From Solibacillus sp. R5-41 (GTDB taxonomy: Bacteria > Bacillota > Bacilli > Bacillales_A > Planococcaceae): a DNA stretch of 64,000 nt. The first letter of the stretch is position 1; each line of letters starts with the position of its first letter. The notes beneath the pieces are model-generated. The model was not told the DNA's origin. It did no database searches and saw only the letters and a list, made by a program, of their open reading frames with translations. The position numbers and the translations under genes are program-made. The stretch spans positions 2,162,001 to 2,226,000 of the forward strand of contig NZ_CP024123.1 of assembly GCF_002736105.1 (NCBI RefSeq), read 5' to 3'. This document shows, in pieces, positions 44,676 to 53,007 of this stretch.

Positions 44676-45236
44676 TTGACCATTCAAAAAATTAAAGCTG
44701 CAGCATTCAAAAACTTTGCTGTAAATGGCTATAATGGCGGTTCATTAGCGCAAATTGCAGAAGAGGTTGGCATTAAAAAGCAATCCATCTATACGTATTT
44801 TAAAAGTAAAGATGAGCTTTATACGACCCTTTCAAAAGAAGCAATGGAATTCGAACTTGCCTTTGTCGAACAGTTCATCGAAGAAAATAAAAAGGAAGAG
44901 ATGGAGGAGACTTTATTTCAACTTTTACATGCTTGCGAATTGCGCTATACCGGGCAAGATGTTACGAAATTCTTTTTACGGTCCTCTTTTTTTGTACCGC
45001 CGCATTTAGAAAAACAGCTTAACGGACACATTTATTTTTATTTAGACAGCCTTGAACAACAGTTTACGCACTATTTTAAGTTGCAATCGATCGCCGTTAC
45101 CCCAAATGAAGCAGCCATTAGTTATTTAGCTTTGCTCGATAGCTTATTTGTTGAATTACTTTACGGGGGTCAAGCGCGCTTTGAAAAGAGATTGCACGCG
45201 AGCTGGACTGTATTTTATCGAGGACTAACAAATTGA
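44676..45236 (+). CDS. TetR-family regulator of the SMR pump
   Basis: A 186-residue repressor. The N-terminal helix-turn-helix reads FAVNGYNGGSLAQIAEEVGIKKQSIYTYFKSKDEL, typical TetR spacing (given here as the region 14-48). The C-terminal ligand domain is unremarkable. Start is TTG 44676 with AAGGTGA before it. The gene is 11 bases ahead of the paired SMR genes; in Bacillus subtilis ykkCD is instead controlled by a guanidine riboswitch, and none is seen here. Confidence 0.88.
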   Translation: MTIQKIKAAAFKNFAVNGYNGGSLAQIAEEVGIKKQSIYTYFKSKDELYTTLSKEAMEFELAFVEQFIEENKKEEMEETLFQLLHACELRYTGQDVTKFFLRSSFFVPPHLEKQLNGHIYFYLDSLEQQFTHYFKLQSIAVTPNEAAISYLALLDSLFVELLYGGQARFEKRLHASWTVFYRGLTN

Positions 45237-45247
45237 GGTGAAACATC

Positions 45248-45586
45248 ATGACGAAATATTGGCTACTTGTATTATTAGCTGGCCTAATTGAAATTATTTG
45301 GGCAATGGGTTTAAAATACGCGTCCACCATTTGGATGTGGGGCGGGGTCGTAGTACTTATTATCCTATCGTTTTATATTTTAATCTTAGCGAATGACAAA
45401 CTTCCTGTCGCAACGGTTTATGCAGTATTTACCGGGATTGGAACCGCAGGAACGGTCATTGTGGAAACGATACTTTTCAACGAACCAATTAGTTTCTCAA
45501 AAATTGGATTTATTGCTCTTCTACTCGTTGGGGTTATCGGACTAAAACTTGTATCCGATGAACCACAAGAAACGAGGGATGCATAA
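45248..45586 (+). CDS. ykkC: Small multidrug resistance protein, subunit C (YkkC-like)
   Basis: A 112-residue four-helix SMR protein with the essential membrane Glu in LAGLIEIIWAMGLKYA. With the next gene (stop and start share one base) it forms a heterodimeric SMR pump of the YkkCD type, which exports cationic drugs or guanidinium-like compounds using the proton gradient. It carries an extra hydrophilic tail (DEPQETRDA) compared with EmrE. Confidence 0.9.
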   Translation: MTKYWLLVLLAGLIEIIWAMGLKYASTIWMWGGVVVLIILSFYILILANDKLPVATVYAVFTGIGTAGTVIVETILFNEPISFSKIGFIALLLVGVIGLKLVSDEPQETRDA

Positions 45587-45900
45587 TGGCTTGGGTATAT
45601 TTAATTTTTGCAGGATTATTTGAAGTTGGTGGCGTTATTGGTATGAATAAAGTAGTTCAAAAGCGTTCTATTGGAGCATTTGCTATTTTATTTGGTTCAT
45701 TCACTTGTAGTTTTACATTGCTTGCGCTGGCCATGAAAACATTACCAATGGGGCTGTCCTATGCTGTTTGGACCGGCATTGGCACTGTGGGTGGCACATT
45801 GGTCGGGATGCTGTTTTATAAAGAATCAAAAAACTGGAAACGTATTTTATTTATTTCGTTTATCATAATTGCCGTTGTAGGACTTAAAGTAACGCAATAA
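45586..45900 (+). CDS. ykkD: Small multidrug resistance protein, subunit D (YkkD-like)
   Basis: A 104-residue four-helix SMR partner with the membrane Glu in FAGLFEVGGVIGMNK and the conserved YAVWTGIGTVGG-motif at 65-76. Overlaps the ykkC-like gene as TAATG. A terminator follows at 45946-45990. Confidence 0.9.
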   Translation: MAWVYLIFAGLFEVGGVIGMNKVVQKRSIGAFAILFGSFTCSFTLLALAMKTLPMGLSYAVWTGIGTVGGTLVGMLFYKESKNWKRILFISFIIIAVVGLKVTQ

Positions 45901-45945
45901 GTTACTGACCATTTAAGCAGGATAAATAATATTACTTTAGAAAAT

Positions 45946-45990
45946 ACGCTGCCGTTCTGCTTAAAAGCAGTTACGATCAGCGTTTTTTTA
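45946..45990 (+). terminator. Terminator of the TetR-SMR operon
   Basis: ACGCTG and CAGCGT enclose an inner CTGC...GCAG hairpin and are followed by TTTTTTTA. The rest of 45901-46386 is AT-rich; apart from the 11-base match at 46303 I see nothing in it. Confidence 0.75.
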
Positions 45991-46283
45991 TTTGAGATTC
46001 TAAATTTTCTTCCATAAAGTACATCGTTCGCATGGGAGGTGATGATATTTTATCGAGTCTTCTTACTGGATTTTCATAGTAATGCCAAATTGCTGTTTTC
46101 TATGAATTCTAATATGGGTTAATTAGAAAAAAAATTTTCCTATCAAATAACTTCTTTAAATGGTGTAATTTTTATAGTTACCCAAGCGCTACTAAAGTAA
46201 TTAAGAATTATAGTAGAAATTGTGTATTTATCTCGATAAAATGGTCAAGTTAATAAATTGTTTTTAATGGTTCTAAAAAAGGG

Positions 46284-46313
46284 TATTATAGGAACAGTAC
46301 TTCTGACGAACGT
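46284..46313 (+). promoter_or_regulatory. Promoter -10 and TetR-like half-operator before the VOC gene
   Basis: A TATTAT hexamer (46284-46289) is followed at about +8 by CTGACGAACGT (46303-46313), the same 11-mer as in the TetR operator at 44650. Confidence 0.4.
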
Positions 46314-46386
46314 GTTGTTTTTTTACTTACTGTCAGATTATTAGCCAGCACCATCCACCGAAAATTTCAAAGGAGGCAATAATAGT

Positions 46387-46770
46387 ATGAATATCATTGT
46401 TACTAGTTTATTCGTGGAAGATCAAGAAAAGGCACTAAAGTTTTATACAGAAACGCTTGGATTTGTAAAAAAGCATGACGTTCCAAGTGGGAAATTTAGG
46501 TGGATTACGCTCGTCTCTTCTGAAAATCAAGGAGGCACCGAGCTTGTTCTTGAACCTAATGAGAATCCGACCGCCAAAAATTATCAAACAAATTTAGTTG
46601 CTCAGGGTATCCCAGCAACAATGTTTGGCGTTGAAGATATTCATGATGAGTACAAACGTTTATCTGAAAGCGGCGTAAAGTTTACTATGGAACCAACAAA
46701 AATGGGCGATTTCACAATAGCTGTCTTCGATGATACATGTGGCAATCTAATTCAAATAATACAGAAATAA
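46387..46770 (+). CDS. VOC-family (glyoxalase/bleomycin-resistance-like) protein
   Basis: A 127-residue single-domain metalloenzyme of the vicinal-oxygen-chelate fold, with the usual beta-alpha-beta-beta-beta halves: SLFVEDQEKALKFYTETLGF at the start, then LVLEPN and a late F-DDTCGNLIQIIQK. The sequence resembles the common DUF/VOC proteins of unknown substrate; some act on methylglyoxal or antibiotics. ATG lies behind AAAGGAGG. Shares an upstream 11-mer with the TetR-SMR operon. Confidence 0.86.
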   Translation: MNIIVTSLFVEDQEKALKFYTETLGFVKKHDVPSGKFRWITLVSSENQGGTELVLEPNENPTAKNYQTNLVAQGIPATMFGVEDIHDEYKRLSESGVKFTMEPTKMGDFTIAVFDDTCGNLIQIIQK

Positions 46771-46869
46771 CTAATTGTTAACCTTAACCTGTTCTTAGAT
46801 TGGGGTTATACATGTTTAAATAGAAAAGGGATGCGGTTTTAACTACTCCACATCCCTTTTTCTTATTTA

Positions 46870-47724
46870 TTAATGAATATAAACATAGCTTACAAGCATT
46901 TCTTGAATCAATTCAGTTGGTATTTCAAATTTCACAAGCCCCATATAACCTGGTGCCACTTCATATTTATCAAAGGCAATGACTAATTTCCCTTGTTCGG
47001 TAATGAAGAAGTTTTGCTCTTTTGTAATTTCCTCAAATCCCATAGAGTCGGTTTCAACTAACCAATACGTAGATTCCCCATTTGTCTCGATCATTTCATC
47101 ACGCATTTGTTGCTGAATATATTCACTTATAGCAGGGATATAACTCGCATCTTTAAATAGGCTCGGTAATGTTAGGGCGATTTGTTTCTCTTTATCAATC
47201 GTTGTGTACTGCATAACTGTTGAAGACGAACCAACCGTATTCACAACATAGCGCCCCATCGACAGCAATTGATCAGTATCCGTTTCAACGATGTATCCAC
47301 TATCAATCCCTAAATGTCCTCCGTCCATATAGCTTATTTCCTCTGTAAATTCCTCGTATAAAGCTTTACCTTCCGCCTCAAATTGCGCATTTAAGGCCTG
47401 GATTTCGTCAGAATCTCCCGTAATTTGTGGCACTTTAATATTCGCCTCATAATTCCCGTCTTTCACTTCATATTCAGTAAATGTTAATACTTCAACGACA
47501 GCAGAAAGCACCGGAATTTGGGCTAAACTTTTTGCCATGGCTGGACTCGCATTAATACCTCCAATAAAAATTATGCTCGCCGCAGCGGCAGAACCAAGTA
47601 ACCAGCTCACTTTATTACGTTTTTTCGGTTTGCGTTTTAAACTGTTTTCAATGACCTCATCCAACTCTTTTGGGATTGGCACATCCTCGTATTGCTTTTT
47701 TATTTTTTTTAATTTGTCATCCAT
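46870..47724 (-). CDS. RsiV-like anti-sigma factor (DUF3298)
   Basis: A membrane-spanning anti-sigma factor of about 284 residues: a cytoplasmic N-terminus of about 40 residues, a single hydrophobic segment around residue 45-60 (WLLGSAAAASIIFIGG), then an outside domain of the DUF3298/DUF4163 type (LTFTEYEVKDGNYEANI, conserved SLPSLFKDASYIPAISEYI-type block in two parts). In SigV systems this domain senses lysozyme. Start ATG 47724 overlaps the sigma stop by 8 bases; an ATG 21 bases earlier (47745) is less likely. Last gene of the pair. Confidence 0.85.
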   Translation of the reverse strand: MDDKLKKIKKQYEDVPIPKELDEVIENSLKRKPKKRNKVSWLLGSAAAASIIFIGGINASPAMAKSLAQIPVLSAVVEVLTFTEYEVKDGNYEANIKVPQITGDSDEIQALNAQFEAEGKALYEEFTEEISYMDGGHLGIDSGYIVETDTDQLLSMGRYVVNTVGSSSTVMQYTTIDKEKQIALTLPSLFKDASYIPAISEYIQQQMRDEMIETNGESTYWLVETDSMGFEEITKEQNFFITEQGKLVIAFDKYEVAPGYMGLVKFEIPTELIQEMLVSYVYIH

Positions 47725-48220
47725 ATTCCTTGCTCCCTTCATCACTTAATTCAATTTTTAATAATTTTAATGCCTTATAAAGTCTAGATTTTGCTGTACT
47801 TAATGGGATGTTTAAAATAATGGCTACATCTTCTAATTTTAAATCCTCAAAATACCTTAAAATAATGACTTCCCTTAAAGGTAAAGGTAAGTGATCCATC
47901 GCATTTTCTAAATCAACATCCTCATATGTATCTTGCTGCTGAGGTGATAAGTACTTAAGTTTTTCATCATCCATCACTTGAATGCGTTTCATCTTACGTA
48001 AAAAATCAATTGCAGTACGGGCAATAATTTGAAATAACCAACTTTTCATTTGCGCTTTTTTTTCAAGCGTATGGAGTGATAGCCATGCTTTTTGAATGCT
48101 GTCTTGGATGATATCAAGCGCATCCTGTTCATTTTTGACATAGCTATAAGCGAATAAGTATAGTTGTTTTTTGTTGTCCCGCACGAAATCAGTGAACAAT
48201 TGTTCTAATTTAACATCCAT
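47717..48220 (-). CDS. ECF sigma factor (SigV-like)
   Basis: A 167-residue sigma-70 group 4 protein. Region 2 covers about 15-85 (YVKNEQDALDIIQDSIQKAW; the core-binding helix), and region 4 about 110-160 (LPLPLREVIILRYFEDLK, LNIPLSTAKSRLYKALK). ATG 48220 is preceded by AGAGAGGAA; the longer upstream frame has no site. It is coupled to the anti-sigma gene. With that partner it should direct envelope-stress genes and its own promoter. Confidence 0.88.
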   Translation of the reverse strand: MDVKLEQLFTDFVRDNKKQLYLFAYSYVKNEQDALDIIQDSIQKAWLSLHTLEKKAQMKSWLFQIIARTAIDFLRKMKRIQVMDDEKLKYLSPQQQDTYEDVDLENAMDHLPLPLREVIILRYFEDLKLEDVAIILNIPLSTAKSRLYKALKLLKIELSDEGSKEYG

Positions 48221-48257
48221 GTCAAAGTTCCTCTCTTTTATTTGTCGACAATTATAA

Positions 48258-48283
48258 GACGGTTGAGCGGTAGGAAAAAGTTT
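48258..48283 (-). promoter_or_regulatory. ECF-type autoregulatory promoter
   Basis: On the minus strand AAAC (48280-48283) and CGTC (48258-48261) are 18 bases apart, close to the GAAAC-N16/17-CGTC pattern of ECF promoters. Start codon of the sigma gene is about 38 bases downstream. The spacing is a little long. Confidence 0.5.
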
Positions 48284-48390
48284 AAACAACAACAAAAATA
48301 CTATTAATTACTTGAATTAATAGTAGGCTTCCAAAAACAAAAGGAATAATAGTGAATTCATTTGTCATTATAAAATCTTAGGGATACAAA

Positions 48391-48432
48391 AAATCCCCGA
48401 TAATTTTACTGTCAGTAAAATTTCGAGGATTT
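48391..48432. terminator. Long hairpin between the deaminase and ECF genes
   Basis: AATCC-CGA-AATTTTACTG pairs with CAGTAAAATT-CG-GGATT, an almost perfect 18-bp stem just after the deaminase stop (minus strand), flanked by TTTTTTG on the minus strand. Confidence 0.85.
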
Positions 48433-48477
48433 CTGTGTTTAGAGGAGGTTTTGTAACATCCTCACTTTGTCCAATGA

Positions 48478-48927
48478 TTATTTACTTTCCCATACCTTCA
48501 TCGGGCTTTGTTGTTCGCTTTCTAATGGTATTTGTTGCATAGAGACGGTGCGTTCAGCTCGGTCTTTTTTTAATTCATTGTAAATAAATTTTGATTTATC
48601 TAGTCCAACTTTTGCTGCTTGCTTAACGGATTCGCAATAATAAATATCCTTTATATTCGCAAAATACATCGCACTTAAGCACATCGCACATGGTTCACCA
48701 CTTGCATACATCGTAAAACCAGATAAATCATTCGTTTGTAATTGCTGTTGTGCGCGGCGAATTGCTAATAATTCTGCATGTCCACTTACATCATGGACAA
48801 CATGAAGCTCATTCACACCTTCTGCAATGATTTGTTCATCCATTACGAGTACTGCGCCAAACGGTTGTCCACCTTCTTGAACATTTGCGATTGCTAATTG
48901 CACCGCTCGCTCCATAAATTGTTTCAT
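48478..48927 (-). CDS. Nucleoside/nucleobase deaminase (guanine-deaminase-like)
   Basis: A 149-residue cytidine-deaminase-fold enzyme with zinc motifs HAEL (about 50-53) and PCAMC (about 79-83). The form matches bacterial guanine deaminase (GuaD) and related CDD-fold enzymes rather than tRNA-adenosine deaminase TadA, because of the C-terminal KVGLDKSKFIYNELKKD segment. ATG follows GGGGGCAA. Single gene. Confidence 0.85.
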   Translation of the reverse strand: MKQFMERAVQLAIANVQEGGQPFGAVLVMDEQIIAEGVNELHVVHDVSGHAELLAIRRAQQQLQTNDLSGFTMYASGEPCAMCLSAMYFANIKDIYYCESVKQAAKVGLDKSKFIYNELKKDRAERTVSMQQIPLESEQQSPMKVWESK

Positions 48928-49013
48928 TCTCGTTGCCCCCTATTCATTATATGGCAATCATAACAAATATTGAGTTTGCTAGAAAGTGGCTAGATACCCA
49001 TGGAAAAATGAAA

Positions 49014-49799
49014 TTAAAGTAGAATATCCGTCCAAATTTTAATCGCTGTTGCGGCAATTAGGATTGCTAAAAAGCTTTGAAGCACTTTCGTATTCATTGT
49101 TTTCCCCATTTTTGCGCCGAGTGGGGCTGCTAAAATACTAGCAATAATCATTATAAATGCTGGCCAATATTCCACTTGCCCTGTCATCAATTTCCCGACA
49201 CTTCCACCAATGGATGAAATAAATGTGACGGCTAAACTTGTGGCTATCGTCATACGCGTTGGAATTTTTAATACAGTGAGCATGATCGGTACGAGTAAAA
49301 AACCTCCTGCTGCCCCGACAATTCCCGAACACATACCTACAACAAGCGCTAAGCCTGCTGCAAGTGGTTTATTAAATGTCACTTCATTTAACGGTTGATC
49401 ATCCAGCTGTTTTTTTGGTACAAACATCATCACGGCCGCGATTAGTGCAAGCGTGCCGTAAACGATATTCACCGCTTCTTCCGACAAAAATCCTGAACCA
49501 TAACTACCGATGAAGCTACCGACTAAAATTGCTCCTCCCATATAAATAATTAACTGTTTATTTAATAAGCCACCTTTACGATAAGCCCATACGCCTGCCA
49601 TCGATGCAAAAAGCACTTGCACCGCGCTAATTCCTGATACTTCGTGTGCGGTAAATGATGCGAGTCCGAATATTGGTGGAATGTATAACAGCATCGGGTA
49701 TTTAATAATAGAGCCTCCAACACCTAGCATCCCCGATACAAATGAACCGACAAAACCGATGGCGAAAATAACTAAAATATACGTAATGGTGAAATCCAT
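49014..49799 (-). CDS. TauE/SafE-family sulfite/sulfonate exporter
   Basis: A 261-residue membrane protein with seven to eight helices and the two TauE halves: FVGSFVSGMLGVGGSIIKYPM near the N-terminus and MCSGIVGAAGGFLLVPIM in the second half. In cst-type sulfur clusters it exports sulfite or thiosulfate formed from persulfides. It is the last gene of the cluster, with a hairpin separating it from the TusA gene. Confidence 0.88.
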   Translation of the reverse strand: MDFTITYILVIFAIGFVGSFVSGMLGVGGSIIKYPMLLYIPPIFGLASFTAHEVSGISAVQVLFASMAGVWAYRKGGLLNKQLIIYMGGAILVGSFIGSYGSGFLSEEAVNIVYGTLALIAAVMMFVPKKQLDDQPLNEVTFNKPLAAGLALVVGMCSGIVGAAGGFLLVPIMLTVLKIPTRMTIATSLAVTFISSIGGSVGKLMTGQVEYWPAFIMIIASILAAPLGAKMGKTMNTKVLQSFLAILIAATAIKIWTDILL

Positions 49800-49827
49800 C
49801 TTTTGTTACCTTCCTTCTATTAGAAAA

Positions 49828-49851
49828 AGCGAGTAGTACGTGCTACTCGCT
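49828..49851 (-). terminator. Hairpin between the TusA and TauE genes
   Basis: AGCGAGTAG and CTACTCGCT form a 9-bp stem. The minus-strand downstream run is weak (TTTTTCT), so some read-through into tauE is expected. Confidence 0.6.
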
Positions 49852-49859
49852 ATTTTCAT

Positions 49860-50087
49860 TTATGCTTTTTGAATATAAAAATAAATGACACCATCTACTT
49901 CTTTTTGTTCTAAAATTGTATGACTGCCAGCTTTTGACCAAGCAGCAAAGTCATTAATTGCACCTTTATCTGTTACTAAAACTTCTAAAATTTCACCCGA
50001 GTTCAAAGTATCAATCGCCTTTTTTGTACGTACGATTGGCATAGGACAAGCAAAGCCTTTTGCGTCTAATGTTTGTGTTATATTCAT
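49860..50087 (-). CDS. TusA-like sulfur carrier protein
   Basis: A 75-residue protein with the TusA motif CPMPIVRTKKAI; the first Cys is the persulfide carrier. ATG 50087 follows AAAGAGGAA, so the longer upstream frame is not used. It is the second TusA module of this cluster and lies downstream of the rhodanese-MBL gene. Confidence 0.9.
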   Translation of the reverse strand: MNITQTLDAKGFACPMPIVRTKKAIDTLNSGEILEVLVTDKGAINDFAAWSKAGSHTILEQKEVDGVIYFYIQKA

Positions 50088-50253
50088 AATAAATTCCTCT
50101 TTTCGTTTTGATTTGTTTTGTAAGCGATTTTCGATTTTTCCGTGTATTACGGTTGCATGCCTTATGAGCGCAAGGCATGCATTGGTATAACATTTCAATT
50201 TAGATTACTACTCGTGGAACAAATGCGTTGCAATGCTTTTGTGATCAACGGTG

Positions 50254-51381
50254 TTAACGCACAGCACAACGATTCGGTCCAATCTCCATTTCCGTTTGCT
50301 CTTCATCAGATGGTGTGATTTTCCCCATATTCACATGGCGAATTTCTTGGTACGCATTTGGCTGTGGTGGTAAATTATCCGTTACCATTGAACGGAATAT
50401 CGCCTCGTCCTCCACATTTAAACCGTGATTTTCCGCGAATAAGTCACCTAAACGTTTCGACACAGTTCCGTCTTCATTTAACTCTTCAATGATCATGAAG
50501 TGTGCAGGTAATACGATTAAATCCTTCGCTAATGTACGGTAACGTTTATATAATGTTTCGCGTAAATCACCAACCCAGTCCTCTGCCAAGCCCGCTAAGT
50601 CTGGACGACCAATCGAATCGATAAATAAAATATCACCTGTTAATAAATATTTGTGATCGACAACGAACGATGTTGAGCCAATTGTGTGACCTGGTGAATA
50701 AAGTGCACCTACATCAATTTTCGAAGCACCGATCTGTACAGTTAAACCATCTTCTAATTTTGTATAGTCAAATACGACTTCTTTTGCATCTTTTTCTGGT
50801 AAGTAATACGTTGCACCTGTTACCTCTGCAATTTGACGACCGCCAGAAATATGATCTGCGTGTAAATGCGTATCAAATACATGCGTAATTATCACATTTT
50901 TTTCTTCAGCAAATTTCGTAAATACTTCAGTAAAGCGGACTGCGTCGATTAATGCCGCTTCTCCTTCAGAAATGACCATGTAAGAAAGACAACCTTTCCC
51001 TAAGCGCACGAATTGGTATAGTTCCCCTCCATTTTGAAGACCGCCTACCTTAATTGGCTCTAGGTACATCGACCAAGATTTCATCCCCCCTTCTAAATAC
51101 GCCACTTCACGACCAGCCTCTGATAGCATTTCAGCGATCATAATAGAAGAGCCTTCCTTTGCACAAACGACTAATACGTCTTTATTTGTAGGTATTTCAG
51201 ATAAAACTTCTTCTACTCCGTCTAATAAATCGAAGTAAGGAATGTTTAAATAGTCAAATTGGTGACCATCGATTTTCCAGTCTTCAAATGCATCTGCATT
51301 ACGCACGTCTAAAATGAATAATTCTTGATTATCGATTACTTTACGCGCTACATCTGCCGCCGTCCATTTAGCTACTGTCAT
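50254..51381 (-). CDS. Rhodanese-MBL fold protein (CstB-like / persulfide dioxygenase)
   Basis: A 375-residue fusion. Residues 1-105 form a rhodanese with active-site Cys in [10 protein letters not shown]. The metallo-beta-lactamase domain from about 130 has [11 protein letters not shown] (iron ligands), [10 protein letters not shown] and [16 protein letters not shown], the persulfide dioxygenase pattern. It should oxidise glutathione or bacillithiol persulfide, with the rhodanese passing sulfur. Unlike staphylococcal CstB the rhodanese is N-terminal. A ribosome site GCGGAGGT lies inside the operator at 51388-51403. Confidence 0.9.
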   Translation of the reverse strand: MTVAKWTAADVARKVIDNQELFILDVRNADAFEDWKIDGHQFDYLNIPYFDLLDGVEEVLSEIPTNKDVLVVCAKEGSSIMIAEMLSEAGREVAYLEGGMKSWSMYLEPIKVGGLQNGGELYQFVRLGKGCLSYMVISEGEAALIDAVRFTEVFTKFAEEKNVIITHVFDTHLHADHISGGRQIAEVTGATYYLPEKDAKEVVFDYTKLEDGLTVQIGASKIDVGALYSPGHTIGSTSFVVDHKYLLTGDILFIDSIGRPDLAGLAEDWVGDLRETLYKRYRTLAKDLIVLPAHFMIIEELNEDGTVSKRLGDLFAENHGLNVEDEAIFRSMVTDNLPPQPNAYQEIRHVNMGKITPSDEEQTEMEIGPNRCAVR

Positions 51382-51387
51382 GTAGAA

Positions 51388-51403
51388 TTACCTCCGCAGG
51401 TAT
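51388..51403. promoter_or_regulatory. CstR operator candidate 4 (near-consensus)
   Basis: TTACC-TCCGCA-GGTAT matches the ATACC-N6-GGTAT consensus at 9 of 10 positions; it overlaps the ribosome binding site of the rhodanese-MBL gene. Confidence 0.5.
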
Positions 51404-51454
51404 TATTTTTTGGATTTTTTTGCAGTGAGCAAACTTTCACTCACTGCCTTTTCA

Positions 51455-51850
51455 TTAGAACGTTAACGCTGGCGCTGCATCTTTCGCAAATTCTAGGAAT
51501 GTTACTGCGCCGCCCACTTCAATATCTTCAACGAAATCCGTTTTGGTTAAGCCCATTACGTCCATTGTCATTTGGCATGCGATAAATTTAACGCCTAATT
51601 GTTGTGCCATTTCAACTAATTGTGAAATGGATGGTACGTTTGCATCTGCAAAACCTTGTGCAAAATGCTCTTTACCCGCTGGCATTTTTAATACATGCAT
51701 TGCTTGCTTATGGATTAAGTTTAATCCTTCAAAAGTAAAGAAAATTTGTACTTCCTTTTCAGTAGCTGCCGCTGCTGTTGCAATATTGAATACTTTATAC
51801 GCATCGAATAATCCACCGTTAGATGCGATGATTGCCACTTTGTTTGACAT
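51455..51850 (-). CDS. DsrE/DsrF-family sulfur-relay protein
   Basis: A 131-residue DsrE-like protein with a sulfur-accepting Cys in FIACQMTMDVMG, and the family N-terminus VAIIASNGGLFDAYKVFNIA. ATG 51850 follows GGAGGAA. It probably relays persulfide sulfur between rhodanese, TusA and DsrE partners of the cluster. Confidence 0.87.
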   Translation of the reverse strand: MSNKVAIIASNGGLFDAYKVFNIATAAAATEKEVQIFFTFEGLNLIHKQAMHVLKMPAGKEHFAQGFADANVPSISQLVEMAQQLGVKFIACQMTMDVMGLTKTDFVEDIEVGGAVTFLEFAKDAAPALTF

Positions 51851-51878
51851 TATCAATTCCTCCTATGATTTAATACTA

Positions 51879-52439
51879 TTAAATAGATGTTTCTAATTCG
51901 CCAGTCCAGCCGGTCATTCCTGGTAGTACATTGTAAACCTTTGTATAGCCTGCGTTTGCTAAAGTTTGTGCGCCCATATCAGAACGTGTACCTGTACGGC
52001 AAATGACATAAATTTCTTGATCCATGTCGAGTTCCTTCATGCGTGCTTCTAGCTCACCAATTGGCATAGAAACGGCACCTGAAACGTGACCGAATGCATA
52101 TTCAGCTGCTTCACGAACATCTAGTACGATGCCTTTTTTCCCAACGATATCTTCATTTGAAATCGTTTGTTCGAATGTTTTTTCAGCCACTTCACTCGTT
52201 TCAGGATTGCATTTACGAATGTAATGAATCAGAACGTCGCCGTCTTCCGTTGTGCCGATATATTGATGGCCAACTGTTTTAGACCATGCAGCTAAATCCG
52301 CTTTTGAGCCTTTATCTGTTGCTAGCACTTCTAAAACCTGGCCTTCAGTTAACTCATTCATCGCCTTTTTTGTGCGAACGATCGGCATTGGACATGCTAA
52401 ACCCTTTGCATCCAATTGCATATCTGCTTTAATTGCCAT
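51879..52439 (-). CDS. TusA-rhodanese fusion (CstA-like, without DsrE part)
   Basis: A 186-residue two-domain protein. TusA-like carrier at about 5-75 (LACPMPIVRTKKAM), then a rhodanese with active-site Cys in IYVICRTGTRSDMGAQTL. Staphylococcal CstA is TusA-rhodanese-TusA-like; this one lacks the last part. ATG 52439 follows TTAGGAGAG. Operator 3 (52455-52470) is immediately upstream. Confidence 0.9.
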   Translation of the reverse strand: MAIKADMQLDAKGLACPMPIVRTKKAMNELTEGQVLEVLATDKGSKADLAAWSKTVGHQYIGTTEDGDVLIHYIRKCNPETSEVAEKTFEQTISNEDIVGKKGIVLDVREAAEYAFGHVSGAVSMPIGELEARMKELDMDQEIYVICRTGTRSDMGAQTLANAGYTKVYNVLPGMTGWTGELETSI

Positions 52440-52454
52440 TATATTCTCTCCTAA

Positions 52455-52470
52455 ATACCGCATGGGGTAT
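52455..52470. promoter_or_regulatory. CstR operator 3 (ATACC-N6-GGTAT)
   Basis: ATACC-GCATGG-GGTAT, a perfect 5+5 palindrome before the TusA-rhodanese gene. Confidence 0.8.
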
Positions 52471-52488
52471 GTTTTTATTTATAATTTA

Positions 52489-52513
52489 CTCCAGATGTAC
52501 GAAACATCTGGAG
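52489..52513. terminator. Hairpin between rhodanese and TusA-rhodanese genes
   Basis: CTCCAGATGT and ACATCTGGAG, 10-bp stem with a 5-base loop. T-run only on the plus strand, so termination of the minus-strand transcript is doubtful; it may be an RNA processing or attenuation element. Confidence 0.5.
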
Positions 52514-52529
52514 ATTTTTAACTAGAAAA

Positions 52530-52832
52530 TCATTTCACTTCTCCAGCCCAATTAAGCATGCCACCTGTCATATTTGTTACATCATAGCCTTGTGCGTCTA
52601 AAATTGATGTAGCTTGACCACTGCGCCCTCCAGAACGACAAACCATTACATACGCTTTACTTTTATCAAGTTCATGCATACGGAATTCTAATAATCCAAG
52701 TGGAATATTAACGATACCTGGAATATGCCCTTCTTGTACCTCGCCCACTTCACGTACGTCGATTAAATGGATTTGTTCCCCAGCTTCTAAACGTTGCTGT
52801 AGTTCTGTTGTTGTCATTGATTTCAATTTCAT
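52530..52832 (-). CDS. Single-domain rhodanese
   Basis: A 100-residue sulfurtransferase. The active-site Cys is in VMVCRSGGRSGQAT, with the N-terminal LIDVREVGEVQEGHIPG. The start is ATG 52832 or, better spaced from AGGAGG, a TTG two codons later. It probably transfers sulfane sulfur from persulfides inside this cluster. Copy 4 of the double-hairpin repeat lies just upstream. Confidence 0.9.
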   Translation of the reverse strand: MKLKSMTTTELQQRLEAGEQIHLIDVREVGEVQEGHIPGIVNIPLGLLEFRMHELDKSKAYVMVCRSGGRSGQATSILDAQGYDVTNMTGGMLNWAGEVK

Positions 52833-52847
52833 TTCCTCCTATCAATT

Positions 52848-52955
52848 ACGCCTCGGCGTAATTGCGTCCAGATTTTTTTCGAGCTTGCTCGAAAGCACTC
52901 ACAAAAAATCTGTGACATCCGCCGGGGTTCGAATCCCCACTGAATAAATTTGTAT
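52848..52955 (+). repeat. Double-hairpin element, copy 4
   Basis: AATTACGCCTCGGCGTAATT palindrome, GCGTCCAGATTTTTTTCGAG, TCGAGCTTGCTCGA hairpin, AAAAAATCTGTGACATCCGC, then GGGGTTCGAATCCCC, which looks like a tRNA T-arm, and ACTGAAT. This is the best-preserved copy. It lies inside the sulfur cluster between two rhodanese genes. Confidence 0.82.
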
Positions 52956-53007
52956 ATTTAACATTCATCCCTCACTTATAGAAGTAGGAACCTTCTGCTG
53001 AAGCAAG

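Noticed and set aside
46030-46090. Third copy of the structured repeat (CATGGGAGG...)
   Set aside because: Shares only about ten bases with copy B at one end and lacks the GCACA/TGTGC hairpin.
52926-52945. tRNA gene suggested by GGGGTTCGAATCCCC
   Set aside because: Only the T-arm shape is present; no acceptor stem, D-arm or anticodon arm fits around it. Treated as part of the repeat element.
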